Assembly (NCBI RefSeq): GCF_019249655.2
Contig: NZ_CP137557.1
Span: 3,629,001-3,693,000, forward strand
Reading direction: 5' to 3'
Length of the DNA: 64,000 nucleotides
Source of the DNA: Segatella copri
GTDB lineage: Bacteria > Bacteroidota > Bacteroidia > Bacteroidales > Bacteroidaceae
The notes under the pieces were generated by a model. The model saw only the letters and a program-made list of their open reading frames with translations, did not search any database and was not told the origin of the DNA. Positions 25,026-31,342 of this stretch are shown here, one piece after another (position 1 is the stretch's first letter; each line of letters opens with the position of its first letter). The position numbers and the translations under genes are program-made.

Positions 25026-27338
25026 ATGAACGTAATTACAAAAAGTGTTCAGTTGCCTGATGGAAGAACCATCACAATTGAGACCGGAAAAGTTGCAAAA
25101 CAGGCTGATGGTGCTGCGGTTCTCCGCATGGGTAACACAGTACTTCTCGCAACTGTTTGTGCAGCAAAGGATGCAGTTCCGGGTACAGATTTCATGCCTT
25201 TGCAAGTAGATTACCGTGAGCAGTACAGTGCTGCTGGTCGTTTCCCTGGTGGTTTCACCAAGCGCGAAGGCAAGGCTAGCGATGAGGAGATCCTTACCTC
25301 TCGCCTCGTGGACCGTGCTCTGCGTCCACTTTTCCCTTCTAACTACCATGCAGAAGTTTACGTACAGGTAATGTTGCTCTCAGCCGATGGTGTTGATCAG
25401 CCAGATGCCCTCGCAGGTTTCGCTGCTTCAGCTGCCATGGCTTGTTCAGATATTCCTTTCGAGTACTATATCTCTGAGGTTCGTGTAGCTCGTATCAATG
25501 GTGAGTATGTTGTTAACCCTACATTCCAGCAGATGGAAGAGGCTGACATGGATATCATGGTTGGTGCTACCAAGGACAATATCATGATGGTAGAAGGTGA
25601 GATGAAGGAGGTTTCTGAGCAGGATCTCATTGGTGCCCTCAAGGTGGCTGCCGAGGCTATCAAGCCTATGTGCGAGCTCCAGTATGAGTTGGCTAAGGAG
25701 AAGGGTACTGACGTGAAGCGTGAGTACGACCATGAAATCAACGACGAGGAACTCCGTGAGCAGATCAAGACTGAGCTTTACAAGCCAGCTTACGATATCA
25801 ACCACCAGGCTTTGGAGAAGCATGCACGTCAGGATGCTTTCGACAAGGTTTTGGCTGACTTCCTTGAGAAGTATGACGCTGCTCATACCGATCTTTCTGA
25901 GGAAGACTTGGAGGAGAAGCACGCTGAGGCTACCCGTTACTATGATGACGTAATGCGCGATGCTATGCGCCGTTGCATCCTCGACGAGGGCTTGCGCCTT
26001 GATGGCCGTGCTACTACAGAAATCCGCCCTATTTGGTGCGAGGTTTCTCCACTCCCAATGCCTCACGGAAGCGCTATCTTCCAGCGTGGTGAGACCATGT
26101 CTCTCTCTACATGTACTCTTGGTACAAAGATGGATGAGAAGCTTATCGACGGTGTGCTCGAGAAGAGCTACCAGCGCTTCCTCCTTCACTATAACTTCCC
26201 TCCATTCTCTACAGGTGAGGCTAAGGCTCAGCGCGGCGTAGGCCGTCGTGAGATTGGTCACGGTCACTTGGCATGGCGTGGTTTGAAGGGTCAGATTCCT
26301 GCAGACTTCCCTTACACAGTACGTTTGGTAAGCCAGATCTTGGAGTCTAACGGTTCTTCTTCTATGGCTACTGTTTGTGCCGGTACTCTCGCCCTGATGG
26401 ATGCAGGTGTTCCTATGAAGAAGCCAGTTTCTGGTATCGCTATGGGTCTTATCAAGAACCCAGGTGAGGACAAGTATGCTATCCTCAGCGATATCCTCGG
26501 TGATGAGGACCACTTGGGTGATATGGACTTCAAGACCACAGGTACCCGCGATGGTTTGACCGCTACACAGATGGATATCAAGTGCGACGGTTTGAGCTTC
26601 GAGATTCTTGAGGAGGCTTTGATGCAGGCTAAGGCTGGTCGTGAGCACATCCTCAACTGCATGATGGAGACTATCTCTGAGCCACGTGCTGAGATGAAGC
26701 CACAGGTTCCACGTATCGTAGCATTCGATATTCCTAAGGAGTTCATCGGTGCTGTCATCGGCCCTGGTGGTAAGATTATCCAGCAGATGCAGGAGGATAC
26801 TGGTGCTACTATCACTATCGAGGAGACTGATGGTAAGGGTCACGTACAGGTATCTGCTCCTAACAAGGATTCTATCGATGCAGCTTTGGCTAAGATCAAG
26901 GCTATCGTAGCTGTTCCTGAGGTTGGTGAGGTTTACGAGGGTACTGTTCGTTCTATCATGCCTTACGGTTGCTTCGTAGAGATTCTCCCTGGTAAGGATG
27001 GTTTGCTCCACATCTCTGAGATTGACTGGAAGCGTCTTGAGACAGTTGAAGAGGCTGGCATCAAGGAAGGCGACAAGATCAAGGTGAAGTTGATGGAGAT
27101 TGATCCTAAGACTGGCAAGTACAAGCTCTCTCACCGTGTGTTGATGGAGAAGCCAGAGGGTTACGTAGAGCGTGAGCGTCGTCCACGTCCAGAGCGTGGT
27201 GAGCGTCGTGGTCGTCGTGACGATCGTCATGAGGGTCGTGGTGAGCGTCCAGCTCGTCAGCCACGTCGTGACCATCGCAACGAGAATGCTCCAAAGGACT
27301 TCAATGATTCTTTGGATCACAACAACGACGTAGATTAA
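25026..27338 (+). CDS. pnp: Polyribonucleotide nucleotidyltransferase
   Basis: 770 residues in the normal order: two RNase PH-like domains (first from [22 protein letters not shown]; second with [35 protein letters not shown]-equivalent [15 protein letters not shown]), the KH domain ([21 protein letters not shown]) and the S1 domain ([29 protein letters not shown]). It degrades RNA 3' to 5' using phosphate and is part of the degradosome-like machinery. The last 60 residues are very rich in Arg, Glu and Asp ([16 protein letters not shown]), an extension of variable length in this phylum. Codon use is strongly biased, as in highly expressed genes. It has its own promoter and a strong terminator. 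Confidence 0.97.
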   Translation: MNVITKSVQLPDGRTITIETGKVAKQADGAAVLRMGNTVLLATVCAAKDAVPGTDFMPLQVDYREQYSAAGRFPGGFTKREGKASDEEILTSRLVDRALRPLFPSNYHAEVYVQVMLLSADGVDQPDALAGFAASAAMACSDIPFEYYISEVRVARINGEYVVNPTFQQMEEADMDIMVGATKDNIMMVEGEMKEVSEQDLIGALKVAAEAIKPMCELQYELAKEKGTDVKREYDHEINDEELREQIKTELYKPAYDINHQALEKHARQDAFDKVLADFLEKYDAAHTDLSEEDLEEKHAEATRYYDDVMRDAMRRCILDEGLRLDGRATTEIRPIWCEVSPLPMPHGSAIFQRGETMSLSTCTLGTKMDEKLIDGVLEKSYQRFLLHYNFPPFSTGEAKAQRGVGRREIGHGHLAWRGLKGQIPADFPYTVRLVSQILESNGSSSMATVCAGTLALMDAGVPMKKPVSGIAMGLIKNPGEDKYAILSDILGDEDHLGDMDFKTTGTRDGLTATQMDIKCDGLSFEILEEALMQAKAGREHILNCMMETISEPRAEMKPQVPRIVAFDIPKEFIGAVIGPGGKIIQQMQEDTGATITIEETDGKGHVQVSAPNKDSIDAALAKIKAIVAVPEVGEVYEGTVRSIMPYGCFVEILPGKDGLLHISEIDWKRLETVEEAGIKEGDKIKVKLMEIDPKTGKYKLSHRVLMEKPEGYVERERRPRPERGERRGRRDDRHEGRGERPARQPRRDHRNENAPKDFNDSLDHNNDVD

Positions 27339-27368
27339 TCCGAGTATTAAATACATAAATAAATAGAT

Positions 27369-27410
27369 GGGTGCATTTCGCCGAACAAGCGGAATGCACC
27401 CGTTTTTTTT
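27369..27410 (+). terminator. Strong terminator after pnp
   Basis: 13-bp stem (gggtgcatttcgc / gcggaatgcaccc, one G-U) followed by eight T. It lies about 30 bases after the stop codon. Confidence 0.92.
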
Positions 27411-27485
27411 ATCTGAACCCTATGAAAATGTTTCCTTAAGGAAACAAAAACGCTGCCTTTGCAGGGCGTGGATGCTTCTTTGGGG

Positions 27486-27571
27486 GGTGCAAGTATATAA
27501 CTTTTGTGGTGCAAGTATATAACTTCTGAGGTTTGAGTATATAACTTCTGGGGTGCTAGTATATAGCTTCT
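27486..27571. repeat. Tandem repeat array A (about 4 units of 21-22 bases)
   Basis: Units read gtgcaagtatataacttttg, gtgcaagtatataacttctg, gtttgagtatataacttctg and gtgctagtatatagcttctt. The conserved core is AGTATATA. Units decay to the right. Confidence 0.85.
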
Positions 27572-27577
27572 TGAATG

Positions 27578-27663
27578 TTGCTACTAGGCTCATCAGACGT
27601 GCTGAGCCTAGTCAGCATGTCTGCTGACTGCAGTCAGCAGCTCTGCCGAGCCTAGTGGCAACA
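27578..27663. repeat. Nested palindrome cluster between the two tandem arrays
   Basis: An outer inverted repeat (gttgctactaggctc / gagcctagtggcaac), an alternative hairpin actaggctc / gagcctagt and a central palindrome tgctgactgcagtcagca overlap one another, so at least two competing folds are possible. Confidence 0.75.
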
Positions 27664-27667
27664 CCTT

Positions 27668-27781
27668 CTAATCGTACAACTACAACCTACTTAGTTGTAC
27701 GAGTGTACACCTCTTAGCCGTACGGTCATATACCTCTTAGTCGTACGAGTATATATCTCTTAGTCGTACGACTACATACCT
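27668..27781. repeat. Tandem repeat array B (4-5 units of about 23 bases)
   Basis: Units such as ctcttagtcgtacgagtata and ctcttagtcgtacgactaca. The half gtacgagtatatacctctt is similar to the core of array A, so both arrays may have one origin. The sequence tcgtacga is itself palindromic. Confidence 0.8.
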
Positions 27782-27828
27782 TTTACTCAAGTTTCGCAAG
27801 TGAGCTCCACACGCCCTGAAAGGGCAGA

Positions 27829-27859
27829 AGCTCCTAGCCCAGGGAGGGCACTGAAAAAG
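27829..27859 (+). repeat. Left copy of a 31-bp REP-like repeat flanking the IS
   Basis: Contains ctcctagcccagggagggca and is the exact reverse complement of 29595-29625. It is preceded by a small hairpin gccctgaaagggc. The similarity continues outward to the shared aagtttcgcaagtg (27789-27802 versus 29652-29665 inverted). Confidence 0.9.
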
Positions 27860-27939
27860 TCCCTTCATTGGTTATGTTAGTTTAACATTCGATCTTTGAA
27901 ATAGTGTACCCAAAAGTTGCATATGTGCAATATTTTTTG

Positions 27940-27947
27940 TATCTTTG
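27940..27947 (+). promoter_or_regulatory. Promoter -7 element of the IS transposase
   Basis: TATCTTTG, 19 bases upstream of the transposase start and inside the element, so the IS carries its own promoter. Confidence 0.6.
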
Positions 27948-27965
27948 TAGGAAAATACAAGGATT

Positions 27966-29423
27966 ATGCTAGAGCAACAACAGACCATATCATTCAGTGA
28001 TTATTCAAGTTTGTATGACTTGATTATCCCAAAAGACAACCTGCTCCGCCAGATTACTGACCTGGTGGACTTTAGTTTCGTATACCAGGAATTGCAGGAC
28101 AAGTATTGTCATGACAATGGTCGTACAGCAGAGAGTCCTATCCGTATGTTTAAGTATCTTCTTTTAAAGGTAATCTATAACATATCGGATGTTGATGTTG
28201 TTGAACGTACTCGCTATGATATGTCGTTTAAGTACTTCTTGGGATTAACTCCTGAGGAGACTAATCTGATTAATCCTAGTTCCTTGACCAAATTCCGTCG
28301 ACTTCGCCTGAAGGATATGGACCTGTTGGATCTTCTCATCAAGAAGACTGTTTCTATTGCTATAGAAGCTGGTGTCCTCAAGTCTAGAACCATCATTGTT
28401 GATGCAACCCATACGCATTCTCGTTCCAACCCTATCAGTGCAGCAAAGAGTTTGGAGTATTATTGCAAGGACGTAATCAAGGTCGTTGATTCTGTAGATG
28501 ACAGCATGGAATTGCCTGAGCTTCCAAAAGAAAAGAAGTATTCTTCTATCATGACTGCTGCCAAAACAATAGTTGCAACAGTAGAAGCTGACGCTGCAAC
28601 TGCCAATATGCCTGCAGTCAAGGAACGTCTTAACATGCTGAAAGAAACCATTTCCGATGCAGAGACCCGAGGCGTAATATCAAAAGATGAAGATGCCCGT
28701 ACAGGACATAAAACAGCGCATTCTTCATTCTTTGGCTATAAGACGCATATAGCTATGAGCGATGAGAGAATTATCACCGCAGCTACCGTCACCTCCGGCG
28801 AGAAGGGTGATGGACAGCAATTGCCGGAATTGATAAAAAAGACAGAGGAAGCAGGAATGGAAGTTGATTCCATAGTAGCAGATAAGGCATATTCCAGCAA
28901 GGAGAATCTCAAAATGGCAAAGGAAAACAATATGCGCCTCTCTGCTCGTTTAAGCTCTGTAATTGACGGTAATCGAACAAACAAACTCCCTTTTGAATAC
29001 AACAAGGATGCAGATCTGTACGTCTGCCCAGCAGGGCATCTGGCGAAATGGAAAGAGATGAATAATCGCAAAAATGACAAGCGTCACAGAAACTCCAGCA
29101 TTACCTATTATTTTGATGTGGACAAATGCAAGGTCTGTCCATTGCGTGAAGGTTGCTACAAGGAAGGAGCCAAGACAAAAACATATGCGGTTACCATCAA
29201 ATCGGATGAACAGTTGGAGCAAATCGAATATCAAAAAACAGAAGAGTTTATAAATCTTCAGAGGAAACGATACAAGATAGAAGCCAAGAACTCCGAACTT
29301 AAGAATGTCTTAGGATATGACAGAGCCCTGTCATACGGTTTGTCGTGCATGGAAATGCAGGGTGCTTTGACTATTTTCGCTGCAAATGTGAAAAGAATCA
29401 TCAAATTGATGCAAAATGCATAA
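27966..29423 (+). CDS. Transposase, IS1182 family (DDE)
   Basis: 485 residues, full length. The N-terminal DUF772-like DNA-binding part (ESPIRMFKYLLLKVIYNISDVDV) is followed by a DDE core: TIIVDATHTHS (first Asp), SIVADKAYSSKENL (second Asp) and RYKIEAKNSELKNVLGYDRA (Glu). A Cys cluster (YVCPAGH, CKVCPLREGC) lies between the last two, as usual in this family. No frameshift or stop is seen, so the element could still be active. It interrupts a repeat-rich intergenic region, not a gene that I can reconstruct. Confidence 0.92.
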   Translation: MLEQQQTISFSDYSSLYDLIIPKDNLLRQITDLVDFSFVYQELQDKYCHDNGRTAESPIRMFKYLLLKVIYNISDVDVVERTRYDMSFKYFLGLTPEETNLINPSSLTKFRRLRLKDMDLLDLLIKKTVSIAIEAGVLKSRTIIVDATHTHSRSNPISAAKSLEYYCKDVIKVVDSVDDSMELPELPKEKKYSSIMTAAKTIVATVEADAATANMPAVKERLNMLKETISDAETRGVISKDEDARTGHKTAHSSFFGYKTHIAMSDERIITAATVTSGEKGDGQQLPELIKKTEEAGMEVDSIVADKAYSSKENLKMAKENNMRLSARLSSVIDGNRTNKLPFEYNKDADLYVCPAGHLAKWKEMNNRKNDKRHRNSSITYYFDVDKCKVCPLREGCYKEGAKTKTYAVTIKSDEQLEQIEYQKTEEFINLQRKRYKIEAKNSELKNVLGYDRALSYGLSCMEMQGALTIFAANVKRIIKLMQNA

Positions 29424-29594
29424 GGGGGGAAGTAGATTCCTCTATATATTGCCGAATTAAGCGCCAGAAAGGCTATAGAAAGCTATTTGGGGCTATATTC
29501 CTGTCCAAAAAAGTATTCCACTTTTAAAAGATGAAATGCTTCTTGGACAAGAATTAAAGTTCAAAAACAAGCTATGCAACTTAAAATTGGGTAC

Positions 29595-29625
29595 CTTTTT
29601 CAGTGCCCTCCCTGGGCTAGGAGCT
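29595..29625 (-). repeat. Right copy of the 31-bp REP-like repeat
   Basis: Exact reverse complement of 27829-27859, directly abutting the right end of the IS. It is followed by a small hairpin gggccttcagccc, which differs in sequence from the left hairpin but keeps its pairing. Confidence 0.9.
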
Positions 29626-29684
29626 TTTGGGCCTTCAGCCCGTACTTGAACCACTTGCGAAACTTCAATAATGTATATCTAAGA

Positions 29685-30074
29685 ATGATGGACGATATAT
29701 TGAAACAAATAAACGCTGGCGAGGTGTCGGGGGTGCAGTTCAAGGAACGCATTCTCGACAAATATGATATTGCCTGTGAGTTAGTGGCGTTCAGTAATTC
29801 ACATGGTGGCAAGTTGGTAGTTGATATAAAGGATAAGACCGGAGAAACCAATGCCACGTTTATGAATAATGACAAGGCACAGGAATTTGTCATTATGGTT
29901 TGGAGAGAAGAAAGTAACCAAGTAGGTACCCAAGTCGAGTGGAAAAGTAACCAAGTCGAGGAAAAAAGTGACCAAGTTGGTAACGAAGTCCATGGAAAAA
30001 GTAACCAAGTCGAAGACTTAGATACTAGACTTAGACACTCAGACACCAACTTAGACACTCTGACACCAACTTAG
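29685..30074 (+). pseudogene. AlbA_2-type ATP-binding protein gene with internal deletion
   Basis: 129 residues from MMDDILKQINAGEVSGVQFKE; the longer in-frame start would read through the IS end and REP unit and is rejected. The N-terminal part (VQFKERILDKYDIACELVAF then SNSHGGKLVVDIKDKTGE) matches the first half of the AlbA_2/Schlafen-like domain found in transcriptional-regulator ATP-binding proteins of about 400-500 residues. It then jumps to TFMNNDKAQEFVIMVWREES, which looks like the far end of such a protein, followed by repeated NQV units (SNQVGTQVEWKSNQVEEKSDQV). So some 250 or more residues seem to be missing in frame. It may be a dead remnant or a shortened DNA-binding protein. Confidence 0.55.
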
Positions 30075-30110
30075 ACACCGGACTTAGACACTCAGGCACC
30101 GACCATGACA
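30015..30110 (+). repeat. Degenerate tandem repeat running over the stop codon
   Basis: About four units of roughly 20-22 bases around gacttagacactcagacacc. The array begins in the 3' end of the deleted AlbA_2-type gene and continues past its stop, suggesting repeat expansion in a decaying C-terminus. Confidence 0.7.
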
Positions 30111-30190
30111 CTTTTGCCGAAGACCATGATACTTTTTGTTGTAGCCGGATATTTGCAGATGACCAACCCGGAAAATCCTACGGCAAGCAA

Positions 30191-30216
30191 TGTGTCATAA
30201 GTCCATGGCACACCCT
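30191..30216. repeat. Dispersed intergenic repeat, second copy
   Basis: tgtgtcataagtccatggca followed by caccctc; 23 of 27 bases match the stretch at 12644-12670 that forms part of the GH2 terminator. Here there is no T-run. Confidence 0.7.
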
Positions 30217-30249
30217 CATATATTTTTTGCCTTAAGGCTAAATATATTC

Positions 30250-30438
30250 CCGCTAGGCGTCCCGCCGGATTTGTAATCCGGCGTCAAAAAATGTCCTAAC
30301 CTATTTAGGTTCTGCGGATTTGCAATCCGCAGCAAAGGAGTGTGCTTTTTCCTTTTGTTGGGGGATTACAAATCCCCCGGTTTTAATAGGTCGAACCTTT
30401 TTTACGGCGGATTGCAAATCCGCCGGGACGCCTAGCGG
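30250..30438. repeat. 189-bp element with terminal inverted repeats and four internal hairpins
   Basis: The ends ccgctaggcgtcccg and its inverted copy (cgggacgcctagcgg) frame four hairpins: gccggatttgtaatccggc (30264), ctgcggatttgcaatccgca (30312), gggggattacaaatccccc (30360) and ggcggattgcaaatccgcc (30407). All share the central GGATT...AATCC. The stem bases differ between hairpins but always stay paired. No coding potential is seen. It resembles a REP/BIME or MITE-like unit. Confidence 0.85.
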
Positions 30439-30518
30439 ATGACTAACTTGCTGGCTTCCTTAAGAAAGGAAGGGAAAATCCATGTGAAGAAACGTCTCAA
30501 ATTGGTCGCTCGTAAAAT

Positions 30519-30562
30519 AAGAGCGAATTAAGAGCGAACTACGAGCGAATTACGAGCGAAAA
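30519..30562. repeat. Four tandem 11-bp units, gagcga-type
   Basis: aagagcgaatt, aagagcgaact, acgagcgaatt and acgagcgaaaa follow without spacers. Inverted single copies (tcgctcgt before; gtcgctctt and acgagcgtaatt after, to about 30650) surround them. Confidence 0.8.
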
Positions 30563-30674
30563 AGTTTTGCTCTTGATTGTAAGTGCTTGAAAATCAAGAA
30601 TTGCGTCGCTCTTAAATTGCTTGTAATTACGAGCGTAATTAAGAGCGAAAGTTTAAATGGATACAAATAAAATT

Positions 30675-30718
30675 GGCTCAGGAGAGATTGTCTATCCACG
30701 GACAATCTCTCCTGAGCC
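30675..30718. other. Strong hairpin, 18-bp perfect stem
   Basis: ggctcaggagagattgtc and its reverse complement enclose the 8-base loop tatccacg. No T-run follows. A second smaller hairpin (gcagaat / attctgc) lies just downstream. Could be an ncRNA, a REP-like unit or a remnant; undecided. Confidence 0.8.
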
Positions 30719-30824
30719 GCAAATCCTCCGTTTTGCAGAATTACATGTTGAAGATTCTGCAATGGGGCAGGTGAAATGGAGGTCTATGGATTATGGGTGC
30801 AAATAGGGTGCAACTTTGAAATGT

Positions 30825-30865
30825 ATAAAAACAAAAGAGCCTTGCAAGTGATTGCTTGCAAGGCT
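30825..30865 (-). terminator. Terminator of the tRNA-Asn pair
   Basis: 11-bp perfect stem agccttgcaag / cttgcaaggct with a 6-base loop; on the minus strand it is followed by cttttgttttta. It lies about 10 bases beyond the last tRNA. Confidence 0.85.
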
Positions 30866-30875
30866 TTATCTTTTG

Positions 30876-30949
30876 CGCTTCAAGATGGGCTTGAACCAAC
30901 GACCCCCTGATTAACAGTCAGGTGCTCTAACCAACTGAGCTATTGAAGC
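30876..30949 (-). tRNA. tRNA-Asn (GTT), copy 1
   Basis: On the minus strand GCTTCAA pairs with TTGAAGC as a 7-bp acceptor stem; the D-arm is GCTC/GAGC with AGTTGGTTA, the anticodon arm CCTGA-CTGTTAA-TCAGG gives anticodon GTT, and the T-loop is TTCAAGC. CCA is not encoded. The T-stem as read (GTTGG / CCATC) has one U-U mismatch, present in both copies. Identical in sequence to the next copy. Confidence 0.93.
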
Positions 30950-30995
30950 ATTTTTAACTTTAATAAAATGAGTGATGAAACAAAATCATCGTTTG

Positions 30996-31069
30996 CGCTT
31001 CAAGATGGGCTTGAACCAACGACCCCCTGATTAACAGTCAGGTGCTCTAACCAACTGAGCTATTGAAGC
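30996..31069 (-). tRNA. tRNA-Asn (GTT), copy 2
   Basis: Identical to copy 1 over all 74 bases; 46 bases separate the two. It is the promoter-proximal gene of the pair, with a good minus-strand promoter about 45 bases upstream. Confidence 0.93.
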
Positions 31070-31111
31070 ATTTTTGCATTGCAGAAACATGACGTTCCTT
31101 ATTTGCGTGTG

Positions 31112-31143
31112 CAAAAGTACTAACTTTTCTCCATTCTGCCAAA
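31112..31143 (-). promoter_or_regulatory. Promoter of the tRNA-Asn pair
   Basis: On the minus strand TTTG (31140-31143) and TACTTTTG (31112-31119) are 20 bases apart, a full Bacteroidota -33/-7 promoter. Confidence 0.7.
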
Positions 31144-31245
31144 TTTTTCCCCAACTTTTTTTGCTTTTTCTTCAAAAAAGTGCATTTTTGGGGGCTTAGA
31201 GCCACTTTTTTAGACTAAAAATGGTAGTTTTAGCAAAGAAATGAG

Positions 31246-31253
31246 TAATTTTG
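31246..31253 (+). promoter_or_regulatory. Candidate -7 element of the S41 protease gene
   Basis: TAATTTTG matches TAnnTTTG about 90 bases upstream of the start. Confidence 0.4.
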
Positions 31254-31342
31254 TGGGCGAATTACAACCCCGCTCGGATTATCCTCTAAACCGATGATGG
31301 GGAGAAAGAAATGAGAAATAATTAATGATGATAAAGATAAGC

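Larger units (their letters stand above)
27451..27859. repeat. Composite repeat region upstream of the IS1182-type element
   Basis: This gene-free stretch is built from several repeat kinds: an inverted REP-like piece at its left end (cgctgcctttgcagggcgtg), four 22-base tandem units with the core agtatataacttctg (27486-27571), a nested palindrome cluster (27578-27663), four to five 23-base tandem units with the core cttagtcgtacgagtatata (27668-27781), and a REP-like hairpin unit at its right end (27789-27859). A tttccttaaggaaa palindrome lies just before it. No coding frame was found that I would support. Confidence 0.85.
27906..29594 (+). mobile_element. IS1182-family-like insertion sequence, about 1.69 kb
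   Basis: One transposase gene is framed by an imperfect terminal inverted repeat: gtacccaaaagttgcat at 27906-27922 and atgcaacttaaaattgggta(c) at 29574-29594 (reverse complement gtacccaattttaagttgca). The right arm has four extra bases. No target-site duplication could be seen next to these ends, so the true ends may differ by a few bases. The region 29424-29573 inside the element has no gene. The element is complete as far as can be judged. Confidence 0.75.

Noticed and set aside
24894..25349. 151-codon frame on the minus strand covering the pnp promoter and start
   Set aside because: It overlaps the pnp start and its promoter, and its sequence shows no family features.
25446..27356. Long open frame (over 600 codons) on the minus strand opposite pnp
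   Set aside because: It is a shadow of the biased codon use of pnp; its protein is rich in Leu, Thr and His with no motif, and pnp is certain.
27486..27781. Tandem arrays considered as a CRISPR array
   Set aside because: Units are directly adjacent or degenerate, there are no constant repeats with unique spacers of equal length, and no cas genes are present.
29345..29527. 60-codon frame overlapping the 3' end of the IS1182-type transposase
   Set aside because: It is a frame shadow of the transposase end plus the IS tail, without start context or conserved features.
30250..30438. Hairpin block considered as a series of terminators
   Set aside because: No gene ends immediately upstream and most hairpins lack a T-run; shared core sequence and inverted ends fit a repeat element better.
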